25,898 nt of DNA from PNC22 sp035654175 (GCA_035654175.1 DASRXL010000180.1:1-25898), one strand, 5' to 3'. Counted from the first letter of the stretch, positions 1-7,570 are shown. The notes: generated from the sequence alone by a model not told the origin. A program made the numbers and translations.

Positions 1-2910
1 CAGCGGATCAAGGGCCTGGAGGGCGACATCCGGCAGGTGCGGGACAAGAGCCAGGTGCCCGAGCTGCACCGGCAGCTGGAGGCGGCCAAGGCGGAGCTGC
101 CGCGCCTGGAGGCGGAGCGCGACCAGCACACGCAGTACTACGAGGTCCAGATGGACCGCAAGCAGTGCCACCTGTCGCACGAGGGCGTGAGCGAGGCGCA
201 GCGGGCGGCGGGGATCGGGTCGTTCTACGTGGATCAGAACATGGACGTGCCGCACCTGCTCGAGCAGTCGCTCCGGGCCCACGCGGTGTACCAGCGTGAC
301 CGCGACTACGTGGTGATGGACGTGGACGACAGGATGAGCGGGCGCCGGGAGCCTGGGGTGGTGATCGTGGACACCTTCACGGGGCGTCCGATGATCGGGC
401 GGCAGTGGTCGGACGGCCTGCACCAGGCGGTGGAGGCGAAGGAGGGCGTGCCGATCAAGCAGGAGACGCAGACGATCGCGACCGTGACGATCCAGAACTT
501 CTACAAGATGTACAAGCGCCTGGCGGGCATGACGGGCACGGCCGACACCGAGGCGCAGGAGTTCCACGACATCTACAAGCTCGACGTGGTGGCGATCCCG
601 ACGAACAAGCCGGTGATCCGCGGGGACTACGACGACCTGATGTTCCTCCGCGCCAAGGACAAGTGGGGGTCGATCGTGGACGAGATCAAGGCGTTCCACG
701 ACGTGGGGCGGCCGATCCTGGTGGGCACGACGAGCGTGGAGAAGAGCGAGATGCTCGCGCAGATGCTGGCGCGCAAGCACCAGATCAGGCACGAGGTGCT
801 CAACGCCAAGCAGCACGAGCGCGAGGCGCACATCATCGAGGGGGCCGGCTCGCTCGGGGCGGTGATGATCGCGACGAACATGGCCGGGCGCGGCACGGAC
901 ATCAAGCTCGGGGCGTTCACCCGCGAGCAGCTGCTGGACCACTGGCTGCGCCGGAGCATCGCCTCGCGCGGGCTGACGGTCGAGTCGAGCGACCAGGAGC
1001 TGCGCGAGAACGTGTACCGCAAGATCGCGCCGGCGGAGCTGGAGATCCAGAAGCGCGAGGCCGAGCAGATGCCCTTCGATGAGCTGGAGCTGAAGCTGCT
1101 CCGCCACTGGGCGACCAAGCACACGTGGGTCAGCCCCGGCAAGATCGAATCCATGGACAGCGCGGGCCTGCGCGAGGAGCTCGACCGCAGCGGGCGGTGC
1201 CTGCTCCACCGGATCCGCTGGTTCGCCGGCATCGAGGACATGGGCGGGCTGCACGTGATCGGCACGGAGCGGCACGAGAGCCGGCGCATCGACAACCAGC
1301 TCCGCGGGCGGTCGGGCCGGCAGGGGGACAAGGGCTCGAGCCGCTTCTTCGTGAGCCTCGAGGACGACCTCATGAAGATGTTCGCCGGCGAGACCACCAT
1401 GAAGGTGCTCAGCCGGCTGGGCATGAAGGAGGGCGACGCGATCGAGCACCCGATGCTCTCCAAGAGCGTCGAGCGGGCGCAGCGCAAGGTCGAGGAGCGG
1501 AACTTCCAGGTGCGTAAGAACATCCTCGAGTACGACGAGGTGATGGAGCACCAGCGGCAGAAGTTCTACGGGCTGCGCCAGCGGGTGCTCGAGGGGCGCG
1601 AGGTCCGCGCCCTGATCTTCGATTACATCAGCGACGCGATCGAGGACGCGTGCGAGACGTACCTCGACCCGGAGTATCCGGCCGAGTGCGTCGCCGAGTA
1701 CGCCCGGGAGCAGTTCGACTTCTCCGTGCCGCCCGAGCGGCTGCGCGGACGCGACGCCGACGAGATGGACCAGGCCGTCCGGCGCATCGCCGCGGAGGAG
1801 GCCCGGCACATGATCGACGTCACCCTCGGCGAGTACATCCCGATCGAGGGGGCGGACATCAGCGTCGACTTCGACTCGGCGGGGCTCGTCAACTGGGCCA
1901 AGTCGCGCTTCGGCGTGGACCTGAGCGCCGCGGAGATCCGCGCCGGGGGCGCGGCGGAGCGCAAGCACGTCTACGACCTGCTCTGCGCCGCGGCGGAGGA
2001 GCGGATCCAGGCGACGGACCTCCCCAAGATCCGCGTCTTCACCGAGGCCGAGTACGGCGCCCAGAAGCTGGCCGAATGGTGCAAGACCAAGTTCGGCATC
2101 GAGGTGACGGCCGAGGAGATCGTCAAGGCGGCCGGGAGCGAGGAGACCAGCCCGCAGGACGTGATCCTCGCCCACGCCGAGAGGCTCTACACCCGGCGCG
2201 AGATCGAGTACCCCGTCGAGTTCATCATGCAGATGACGATGTCGCTGGCGCGCCAGAACCCGCAGCAGGCGCTGGCGCAGCTCGCCGGGTGGGCCAAGCG
2301 CCGGCACGGCTTCGACTGGACGGAGGAGACGGTGCGCACCACGCCCCCGGCCCAGGTCCGGACCAAGCTCATCGAGGCCTCGGAGCGGTTCGTGTCCGAG
2401 GGGGCCATCGAACGCGAGGTGGAGGCCGCCCAGGCGTGCGCGACCGACGAGGCGCTCGACGCGCACCTGCGGGAGCGCTTCGGCGCGGGCCTGCCCGACG
2501 CGATGCGCTTCCTCGAGCCCGACGAGCGGCCCGACGCGATCAGGTCGCGCGTGGAGAACCTGCTCCGGGCCGAGCTGCTCTATCTCGAGCGGACGATCCT
2601 CCTCGAGGTGCTCGACACCTCCTGGAAGGACCACCTCTACGCGATGGACCAGCTCCGCGACTCGATCGGCTTCCGCAGCTTCAGCCAGCAGGACCCGCGT
2701 ATCGAGTACAAGCGCGAGGGCTCGCGCCTCTTCACGACCATGGACCAATCCGTCCGCGACCGCGTCACGGACTACATCTTCAAGGCGAGGCTCAACCCGG
2801 GCACGGGCGCCGGCCCCATGGGCATTCCGCCCGGCCCGCGCCCGGCGCCGGCCAGGGTGCCCTCCCCGAGCCCCGTGGGAGGGTCGATCGTCGGCCCCGG
2901 GCTCGCGTAA
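1..2910 (+). CDS. secA: Preprotein translocase ATPase SecA, 5' end outside window
   Basis: SecA is the ATPase that pushes unfolded preproteins through SecYEG. The frame is open from base 1, so NBD1 with Walker A lies upstream. Visible are the end of the preprotein cross-linking domain with a charged coiled insertion (1-150), the VVIVDTFTGR and WSDGLHQAVEAKEG motifs (358-450), the AGMTGTADTEAQEF segment (523-565), NBD2 with MAGRGTD (880-900), the GTERHESRRIDNQLRGRSGRQGD block (1261-1329), and the helical scaffold with YDEVMEHQRQKFYGLR (1531-1580) and LDTSWKDHLYAMDQLRDSIG (2611-2670). The length exceeds typical SecA. About 110 residues separate RGTDIKLG from GGLHVIG (913-1242), where E. coli has about 35. 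The helical wing is expanded into four related units (1885-2580). The C-terminus is a Pro/Gly tail without the CxC zinc-binding motif, so SecB/ribosome docking through that domain is not expected. The identification is certain; the significance of the insertions is inference. Confidence 0.98.
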   Translation, partial: QRIKGLEGDIRQVRDKSQVPELHRQLEAAKAELPRLEAERDQHTQYYEVQMDRKQCHLSHEGVSEAQRAAGIGSFYVDQNMDVPHLLEQSLRAHAVYQRDRDYVVMDVDDRMSGRREPGVVIVDTFTGRPMIGRQWSDGLHQAVEAKEGVPIKQETQTIATVTIQNFYKMYKRLAGMTGTADTEAQEFHDIYKLDVVAIPTNKPVIRGDYDDLMFLRAKDKWGSIVDEIKAFHDVGRPILVGTTSVEKSEMLAQMLARKHQIRHEVLNAKQHEREAHIIEGAGSLGAVMIATNMAGRGTDIKLGAFTREQLLDHWLRRSIASRGLTVESSDQELRENVYRKIAPAELEIQKREAEQMPFDELELKLLRHWATKHTWVSPGKIESMDSAGLREELDRSGRCLLHRIRWFAGIEDMGGLHVIGTERHESRRIDNQLRGRSGRQGDKGSSRFFVSLEDDLMKMFAGETTMKVLSRLGMKEGDAIEHPMLSKSVERAQRKVEERNFQVRKNILEYDEVMEHQRQKFYGLRQRVLEGREVRALIFDYISDAIEDACETYLDPEYPAECVAEYAREQFDFSVPPERLRGRDADEMDQAVRRIAAEEARHMIDVTLGEYIPIEGADISVDFDSAGLVNWAKSRFGVDLSAAEIRAGGAAERKHVYDLLCAAAEERIQATDLPKIRVFTEAEYGAQKLAEWCKTKFGIEVTAEEIVKAAGSEETSPQDVILAHAERLYTRREIEYPVEFIMQMTMSLARQNPQQALAQLAGWAKRRHGFDWTEETVRTTPPAQVRTKLIEASERFVSEGAIEREVEAAQACATDEALDAHLRERFGAGLPDAMRFLEPDERPDAIRSRVENLLRAELLYLERTILLEVLDTSWKDHLYAMDQLRDSIGFRSFSQQDPRIEYKREGSRLFTTMDQSVRDRVTDYIFKARLNPGTGAGPMGIPPGPRPAPARVPSPSPVGGSIVGPGLA

Positions 2911-2958
2911 CGGCTTTCCCGGCCGCGGGTCGGATCACCGGGCAGCCCCGCGTCGTAT

Positions 2959-2988
2959 GTGACAATGGGGGTGGGGTTCGGGTATTGT
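2959..2988 (+). promoter_or_regulatory. Candidate promoter for the prepilin-like gene
   Basis: GTGACA at 2959-2964 and TATTGT at 2983-2988 with an 18-bp spacer resemble a sigma-70 promoter. It would give a leader of about 45 nt before the ATG at 3041. It lies in the 130-bp gap after secA. The boxes are imperfect. Confidence 0.4.
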
Positions 2989-3040
2989 GTGCGCGGGCCG
3001 CCGCTCGCGCCCGGCCAGGCGGGCGAGAAAGGGAGATCCG

Positions 3041-3883
3041 ATGGGCAAGCGGAACAGCTCACACCGGGATCGGGGCCCGCGCCGGGGCGCGCCGGCGTTC
3101 TCGCTCGTCGAGATGCTGGTCGTGATCGGCATCGTCGGCATCCTGGTCTCGCTCGCGGTGGTGACTGGCACCAAGGTGATCGCGGGCGGGAAGGCGCGGG
3201 CCACGGCGGACGTGATCCGCGTGCTCGACGAGTCGCGGAGCGCGTGGCAGATCAATTGGGACAAGCCGCTGCCGGAGTATCTCGAGGTGGAGCGCGGCAA
3301 CGGCAGGTTTGTGTACCGCCCGATGATCGACGCCCGCAGGGCGAATACCCCGTTCGACTCGGCCGTCAACCCGAGCCTGACCTACTACACCGCGCTCATG
3401 CTTCAGGACCCGATGATCAGCCCCATCTTCGAGCAGCTGGACAGCACCTTCGTGAAGCCGTCCGCGGCCCCTTTGCCCGACGACGACGACGGCGACATCG
3501 AATCCTGGGCGATCCGGGCCCTCGACATCACGGACGCGTGGGGCCGCCCGATCCGGTACGTGCACCCGGCGTTTCACGGCGGGCATGGGGAGTATTGGGA
3601 CGACAGGGCCGAACGGATGGAATCCCGAGACCTGCTCGCCATTGCCCTTCCGACCGGCAAGGGGATCCCCATCCGCGTCGAGTACCGCCGCTCCTACCGG
3701 CCCTTCGAGCCCGACGACGCCGCACGCAAGCCGTCCTGGGTCGGCGACGCCGACGAGGGCATGTGCACCGGCAATACGCCCTACTTCTACTCGCCCGGCG
3801 ACGACGGCGACCCGGGCACCCGCCAGGACAACGTCTACACGATCCAGCCGCGCTTCCCGGTCGAGACCAAGGGCTTTGATTGA
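3041..3883 (+). CDS. Prepilin-type N-methylation protein (type II secretion pseudopilin-like)
   Basis: A 280-residue protein with a basic leader of 19 residues followed by the prepilin signal AFSLVEMLVVIGIVGILVSL. Phe20 would be residue 1 of the mature protein and Glu24 the conserved Glu5. The residue before the cleavage point is Ala, where Gly is usual. After the hydrophobic helix (about 20-45) comes a soluble domain with no recognised family. Near the C-terminus SPGDDGDPGTRQDNV (251-265) resembles the acidic calcium-binding end of GspG-type pseudopilins. The ATG at 3041 was chosen because GGGAG lies just upstream and the leader has the right length; the frame extends upstream to 2987 without start signals. 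It is expected to be processed by prepilin peptidase and to sit in the inner membrane or a pseudopilus. Its assembly genes are not in the window, so its partners are unknown. Confidence 0.85.
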   Translation: MGKRNSSHRDRGPRRGAPAFSLVEMLVVIGIVGILVSLAVVTGTKVIAGGKARATADVIRVLDESRSAWQINWDKPLPEYLEVERGNGRFVYRPMIDARRANTPFDSAVNPSLTYYTALMLQDPMISPIFEQLDSTFVKPSAAPLPDDDDGDIESWAIRALDITDAWGRPIRYVHPAFHGGHGEYWDDRAERMESRDLLAIALPTGKGIPIRVEYRRSYRPFEPDDAARKPSWVGDADEGMCTGNTPYFYSPGDDGDPGTRQDNVYTIQPRFPVETKGFD

Positions 3884-3999
3884 GCGCCGGCCGGGGAGCG
3901 GTCCCCCGTCCCGCCCACCGGCGCGGTCCGCTGCGGCAGCTGGTCACCGGGCCCTCGCCGAGCGACGTTCGGGGCGGCGGGACGGATCCGAGACGAGCC

Positions 4000-4027
4000 A
4001 AGACCGGCCCGCGTCGGCGGCTATAAT
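4000..4027 (+). promoter_or_regulatory. Promoter of tRNA-Pro
   Basis: A consensus -10 box TATAAT lies at 4022-4027 and a weak -35 (AAGACC, 4000-4005) sits 16 bp upstream. Transcription would start near 4034, leaving a leader of about 35 nt before the mature tRNA at 4070. The -10 is one of very few perfect ones in this GC-rich window. Confidence 0.65.
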
Positions 4028-4069
4028 CGAACCCCGCCGCGAGACCGGCGGGAGCGGAGGACGAGTTTC

Positions 4070-4143
4070 CGGGGTGTAGCGCAGCTTGGTAGCGCGTCTC
4101 GTTCGGGACGAGAAGGTCGAAGGTTCAAATCCTTTCACCCCGA
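4070..4143 (+). tRNA. tRNA-Pro (anticodon CGG)
   Basis: The cloverleaf folds fully: acceptor CGGGGTG (4070-4076) with CACCCCG (4136-4142), D arm GCGC/GCGC, anticodon stem TCTCG (4097-4101) with CGAGA (4109-4113), loop TTCGGGA with anticodon CGG at 4104-4106, a 5-nt variable loop, T arm GAAGG/CCTTT (one G-U pair) with loop TTCAAAT, and discriminator A at 4143. The C1-G72 pair is typical of bacterial tRNA-Pro. CCA is not encoded; TTC follows. The 3' part appears to have served as an integration target, since related fragments occur downstream at 7520, about 9340 and possibly 11974. Confidence 0.97.
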
Positions 4144-4155
4144 TTCAGCAGGCGT

Positions 4156-4183
4156 GATGGCCGCGGCAAGTGCCGAGGCCATC
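4156..4183 (+). terminator. Hairpin after tRNA-Pro, probable terminator
   Basis: GATGGCC (4156-4162) pairs with GGCCATC (4177-4183), and inside it CGGCA (4164-4168) pairs with TGCCG (4171-4175), with one G/A mismatch between the stems. The following T run is poor (TGCATTTATGG). A related hairpin follows the second tRNA tail at 7541-7570. Confidence 0.7.
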
Positions 4184-4188
4184 TGCAT

Positions 4189-5925
4189 TTATGGAAAGTT
4201 CAACCGCGTCCTTTTACCCTGGCAGTTTTGGGCTGAGTTTGAACTTTCTGGGTGTCGTGCTCGCTTGCCGTTCAGCAGGGCGCCGATCGGTGTGTATCGG
4301 ACTGCGACGTGATAGCTGACCAGGAGCGCCGCCGTCGTGGTTGTGGTGAGAAGGGCGAACTCCGCCAAGGGGGGGAGGTCTGTCCGCTGGAGCAGCGCCT
4401 GACCCACGATGATGAGCGGCAGGTGCACGAGGTAGAGCCAGTACGACGCATCCGATAGGTATCGCACCCAGGGCCGATCCCTTGCGAGCAACGACTCGAA
4501 GAGGCCGAGCAGCCCGAGCGTCATCAGCCACGCATAGAGCACCTGGAGGAGGCAGGACATCCAGCGCCGAGCACCTTCGCCCGTGATGATGTCGGCGGCA
4601 CCGGCGGCCTTGTATCCGAACATCAAGCCGAAGGGGAGCATGACTATCGCGATCGGCAACATGACATACCAAAGGCGCCCGAGTCTTGCGCCCGATCCAC
4701 GTGCACAGTACGTGAGCGCACCGAAGCCAAAGAACGTCGCGTAGTACAGCAGCACGTGCGGTACGGGTATCAGCCCCGCCGAGGTATCGGGACCGAAACC
4801 GGGAATGGCGCCGTCAGCGTGCATCTGCGACTGTGTGAGCAGAGTCGGGGGCAGGAGCCAGAGGAGGCAGAGCGGCGAGCCCGCCAGGGACGCGGGGAGC
4901 TTGACGCTCGGCAGGACCCGGGCCAGCAGGACGATGAGCGCGAAGCCCGCGTTCAACCAGCACAGAAACCACAGAAACCAAAGGTGCTGGAAGAAGACGT
5001 CGCTCTCGAGTTGGAAGAGCAGCCAGGTGGACCAGTCCTCGCCAGCCTGCGAGCGAGGTGTGGCTTTGGATTGAGCGACGTCGGCGCCTTCGAGCATCCG
5101 GCGAATGCGCTCACGCCCGGCGGTCACCTCTTTGTAATCGATGGGGACTTTGAGCATGTTGGCGATGAGCTCGACAGTGTGCTGGTTATGACCCATCGCA
5201 TGGACGGGGGGATCGCCCGTGGCGCTGGCGGCAGTCTGATCCGCGCCCGCACGGAGCAGGAGTTCCGCGACTTCGGCGCGCCCGAAGAAGCACGCGGTGT
5301 GCAAGGGCGTGTTGCGGTCCTGGTATGGGGCGCTGGGGTCCGCGCCGATCTCGAGGAGGTACTTCGTCGCCTCGGGTGTGTTCCTGATCGCGGTCCAACC
5401 CAGGGGCGTAACGCCCAGGGTCGGATCGGGTGTGTTCAAGAGTTCGGAATCCGCGTTGTATGCTCGCAGACCTTCCATGTCGCCGTACGCCGCAACGGTC
5501 CAGATGTCGGGTGTGGGCGCCCGATCGCGGCGCGTCTGCTCCGCCGCGGCCTCCCTTACCCGCTCGGTCTTCGCCGAGACCGCCCACCTCGTCACGCCCC
5601 ACATCGCGGGAACAATCGTCAGACAGCTCAGGATGAGCGGCAGCAAGATTCGGCGGACCCGCTGGGAAATCAGGTGTGCCAGCCCGCGCCGCCGCCAGAG
5701 CATCGCGCTGAAGAAGCCGCTGAGGAGAAAGAACAGCGGCATGCGGAAGCCGTGGATCGCGGGCACGAGCATGCCGAGTCCCGCCGAGATCCGGTCGTCG
5801 GACACGACCCACCCGGCCCCGGTGTAGGCTAGCGCCGCGTGCAGGGCGATGCCCAGCAGCATGGCCAACGTGCGTAGGGCGTCCAAGTCGTGCCGGCGAT
5901 CGTCGGGTGTGGGTTGATTGGACAT
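4189..5925 (-). CDS. Acyltransferase family 3 membrane protein with inserted ankyrin repeats
   Basis: A 578-residue multi-pass membrane protein. It begins with the acyltransferase-3 signature: RRHDLDALRTLAMLLGIALHA with the likely catalytic His29, then MPLFFLLSGFFSAMLWRRR and an RVRRILLP segment. Members transfer acyl groups to sugars or glucans at the cytoplasmic membrane (OpgC/MdoC, OafA types). Residues about 140-258, in the loop after the third helix, are not membrane-like and form three to four ankyrin repeats (for example NTPLHTACFFGRAEVAELLLRAGADQ, with linking GADPSAPYQDR). The membrane part resumes at about 310 with a Trp/Phe-rich helix and continues to about 550. The start ATG at 5923-5925 is preceded by AAGGAG (minus strand) 8 nt away. 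The gene lies 111 bp downstream of the HAAS protein on the same strand and may be read with it. Its 3' end runs into the post-tRNA hairpin. Substrate and ankyrin partner are unknown. Confidence 0.88.
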   Translation of the reverse strand: MSNQPTPDDRRHDLDALRTLAMLLGIALHAALAYTGAGWVVSDDRISAGLGMLVPAIHGFRMPLFFLLSGFFSAMLWRRRGLAHLISQRVRRILLPLILSCLTIVPAMWGVTRWAVSAKTERVREAAAEQTRRDRAPTPDIWTVAAYGDMEGLRAYNADSELLNTPDPTLGVTPLGWTAIRNTPEATKYLLEIGADPSAPYQDRNTPLHTACFFGRAEVAELLLRAGADQTAASATGDPPVHAMGHNQHTVELIANMLKVPIDYKEVTAGRERIRRMLEGADVAQSKATPRSQAGEDWSTWLLFQLESDVFFQHLWFLWFLCWLNAGFALIVLLARVLPSVKLPASLAGSPLCLLWLLPPTLLTQSQMHADGAIPGFGPDTSAGLIPVPHVLLYYATFFGFGALTYCARGSGARLGRLWYVMLPIAIVMLPFGLMFGYKAAGAADIITGEGARRWMSCLLQVLYAWLMTLGLLGLFESLLARDRPWVRYLSDASYWLYLVHLPLIIVGQALLQRTDLPPLAEFALLTTTTTAALLVSYHVAVRYTPIGALLNGKRARHPESSNSAQNCQGKRTRLNFP

Positions 5926-6036
5926 TCAGGTATCTCCTTCGGCGGCCTGCGCGCAGCGATTGCGCGGCGCCAGCCGTTGACGGTCGACCAGAAATGGGCT
6001 CACGCGCGAAGTGCTCGATTCAACGCGGCCGCGCGA

Positions 6037-6969
6037 TCAGTTCGGGCGTCTCTCCAATGCCGGAGCAGGACTGACTCGCCACCACTCGCGGTATGCGTCA
6101 TACAGCGCGCAGAGCACGAGCATCGCCCCGACCGCGCCGAAGATCGGCGTGGCGACGGTGTTCGACCCCACAGATTGAAAGACCGGAACGATCTCTCTCC
6201 CGGGCAACGACTCTGTCGGCGCGGCGTGGCCTACGAGCAGCAGGCCGAGGCCGCCATGCAACACGACGCTCGCCCAACCCGTCCATGGTCGCCCCCCGCC
6301 CTGCACGACGATCGCGGCGTACATCGCGGCCAGCAGGATCAGAAGCGTCATGGTTGCCACGCGCAGCCCGCTCTGGCTGAACGCCTCCGTGAGCTCGACT
6401 CCGCCAGTCGGGAGTGTCCCCATGAACATGACTTGCACAAACGTCTGCGGCGCGGCGTACATGAAGACCGGGAAGATCAGCGTGGCCGTCATAGCCAGCA
6501 CCGCGAGCCCGCGGGGCATCCAATCCTGCCCGCGCTTGGGTCTCCAGCCCAATGCGCCAGGTCGGCGCCGCCGCCACCATCCCTTCAAGGCAAAGACCAC
6601 CGCCAGTGCGCCCAGGCATTGCAGGAACAGACCGCTGCCGCTCATCGCTCCGGCCCAGCTCATCCTCGACAGGACGGAGACGATAACGGCCGCGGCAAGC
6701 GACCAGATCAGGAAGTGATGCGTATCGGTAGGATCGATCACCGCTGGTCGCTGGTGATACCGTCCCGCCGCTTCTGCAGGCCGGCCGAACCCCGTGAGCA
6801 GTTCTATCGCCATCGCCTTGTCAGGAGCGCGGCCCGCAGCCTGCGCCTTCGCCGCCAACTCATCGCCTAACAGCGCTCGCAGTTCGAACGCCACGTCGTT
6901 GCGCTTCCCGCGCGGTAGGTAGCGCGCCACATCGCGGACGTAGGATTCGATCACGTCATTGGCGTTCAT
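6037..6969 (-). CDS. HAAS-domain membrane protein partnered with PadR
   Basis: A 310-residue protein. Residues 1-80 (MNANDVIESYVRDVARYLPR, then AFELRALLGDELAAKA and AIELLTGFGRPAEAAGRY) match the HAAS/DUF1700-type helical domain, which is typically encoded next to PadR regulators. About six hydrophobic segments follow (near 97-115, 118-135, 155-175, 203-220, 230-248 and 275-295), with a KGWWRRRRP basic loop. The ATG at 6967-6969 overlaps the PadR stop as ATGA, so the two genes are translationally coupled; the open frame upstream of this ATG only overlaps PadR and is discarded. The role is not known in detail. In related pairs the membrane protein is thought to sense a signal or hold a helical regulator domain, while PadR controls the operon. 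The assignment to a PadR-linked HAAS membrane protein is firm; the function is inference. Confidence 0.8.
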   Translation of the reverse strand: MNANDVIESYVRDVARYLPRGKRNDVAFELRALLGDELAAKAQAAGRAPDKAMAIELLTGFGRPAEAAGRYHQRPAVIDPTDTHHFLIWSLAAAVIVSVLSRMSWAGAMSGSGLFLQCLGALAVVFALKGWWRRRRPGALGWRPKRGQDWMPRGLAVLAMTATLIFPVFMYAAPQTFVQVMFMGTLPTGGVELTEAFSQSGLRVATMTLLILLAAMYAAIVVQGGGRPWTGWASVVLHGGLGLLLVGHAAPTESLPGREIVPVFQSVGSNTVATPIFGAVGAMLVLCALYDAYREWWRVSPAPALERRPN

Positions 6970-7298
6970 CGCCGCCTCCCGTCCAATAATCTGTCCATCA
7001 CCCGCACTTGGTCGCGCCAGGCGTCCGTCAGCGCAGCCAGCGTCCGCTCGCCCTCCGCGTTCAGCCGGTAGTAGCGGCGGGGCGTGTGCTCGGTGTTCCA
7101 TTCGCTGGCCAGGAGGCCCTGAGCCTCCAGTCGACGCAGCAGCGGATAGAGCGTTCCCTCCTCGATCGGCATGCCTCCCTCGGCCAAGGCCTGACGCAGC
7201 GAATAGCCGTACTGCGGGGTCCGCAGGCGGGAGAGCACCGCGAGCACCAGCACCCCGCGCCGCAGTTCGGTTAGACCTGTATTGTCCCGTTCGGCCAT
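6966..7298 (-). CDS. PadR family transcriptional regulator
   Basis: A 110-residue PadR-type winged-helix protein. LRRGVLVLAVLSRLRTPQYG and YSLRQALAEGGMPIEEGTLYPLLRRLEAQGLLASEWN form the helix-turn-helix with the family's hallmark G-T-L-Y-P-L-L-R-R-L-E motif. RRYYRLNAEGERTLAAL is the wing, and a short C-terminal helix mediates dimerisation. The length is that of the small PadR-s2 class. The ATG at 7296-7298 follows a sigma-70 promoter with a leader of about 20 nt. The stop overlaps the start of the HAAS gene (ATGA). Two ACTGT/ACAGT inverted repeats lie in the promoter and are probable autoregulatory operators. The effector is unknown. Confidence 0.93.
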   Translation of the reverse strand: MAERDNTGLTELRRGVLVLAVLSRLRTPQYGYSLRQALAEGGMPIEEGTLYPLLRRLEAQGLLASEWNTEHTPRRYYRLNAEGERTLAALTDAWRDQVRVMDRLLDGRRR

Positions 7299-7310
7299 GT
7301 GTTACCCAGC

Positions 7311-7358
7311 ACTGTTGGCCACACAGTATCTGGCGCATGGCACTGTGTCAAGCACAGT
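7311..7358 (-). promoter_or_regulatory. padR promoter with overlapping operator palindromes
   Basis: On the minus strand a perfect TTGACA (7346-7351) and TACTGT (7323-7328) are separated by 17 bp. The inverted repeat ACTGTG-5-CACAGT (7342-7347/7353-7358) covers the -35 box, and ACTGT-7-ACAGT (7311-7315/7323-7327) covers the -10 box and start site. The repeated half-site and its placement suggest autorepression by PadR. This is inferred from position and symmetry. Confidence 0.72.
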
Positions 7359-7434
7359 ATGAGGGAATACTCCGGCGACGTTGCGGCACACACGATCGGC
7401 GTCCGCTAAGGCAACTCAACGCCTCGAAAACAGC

Positions 7435-7536
7435 CTTTCACCATTTCACGGCCAGCAAAAGCCGCGTTTCTGAGTTCCAGGCCCGTACCCCTTCGAGAAA
7501 AAGTTCAACTGGCGTCCTGTCACCCCGATTCAGCAG
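7435..7536 (+). repeat. Diverged tail repeat, copy 2, containing tRNA-Pro 3' fragment
   Basis: The first part (7435-7472) matches 11890-11927 at 31 of 38 positions, including TTTCACGGCC and CCGCGTTTCTG. It is followed 66 bp after TTTCACGGCC by TGGCG and a TGTC-ACCCCG stretch; the corresponding distance in the other copy is 65 bp. The last 17 bases (7520-7536) are identical to 4135-4151 at the tRNA-Pro end. CGAGAA and GTTCAA (7494-7508) also recall the anticodon-stem and T-loop parts of the tRNA, with small deletions. Confidence 0.6.
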
Positions 7537-7540
7537 ACTT

Positions 7541-7570
7541 GATGGCTCCGGCGCACGTGCCCGGGCCATC
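7541..7570 (+). terminator. Hairpin after second tRNA-Pro tail
   Basis: GATGGCTCCGG (7541-7551) pairs with CCCGGGCCATC (7560-7570): ten pairs counting one G-T, plus one mismatch. It corresponds in position and in outer stem sequence to the hairpin behind the intact tRNA-Pro (4156-4183), followed by a weak T-rich stretch. It is a probable displaced tRNA terminator. Confidence 0.5.

Larger units (their letters stand above)
4135..7536 (+). mobile_element. Putative genomic island in the 3' end of tRNA-Pro
   Basis: The 17-bp sequence TCACCCCGATTCAGCAG, covering the last nine bases of tRNA-Pro and eight bases downstream, occurs at 4135-4151 and again exactly at 7520-7536. Both copies are followed by TGATGGC and a hairpin ending GGCCATC, then by a similar TTT-TGG stretch. 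Upstream of the second copy the T-loop-like GTTCAA (7503-7508) and TCCT are also kept, separated by an extra CTGGC. This is the arrangement of left and right attachment sites of an element integrated at a tRNA gene. The cargo is the acyltransferase-ankyrin gene and the PadR/HAAS pair, all on the minus strand. The tail of the island (4201-4260) has 32 G+C in 60 bases, against 46 in a secA sample (1741-1800). No integrase is present, so it is a remnant, moves in trans, or is an old duplication of the tRNA region. The exact ends are inferred. Confidence 0.5.

Noticed and set aside
1650..3125. A 491-codon plus-strand frame overlapping secA
   Set aside because: Arg/Gly/Pro-rich shadow in another frame of a certain secA; it continues through the stop and the next gene's leader without its own signals.
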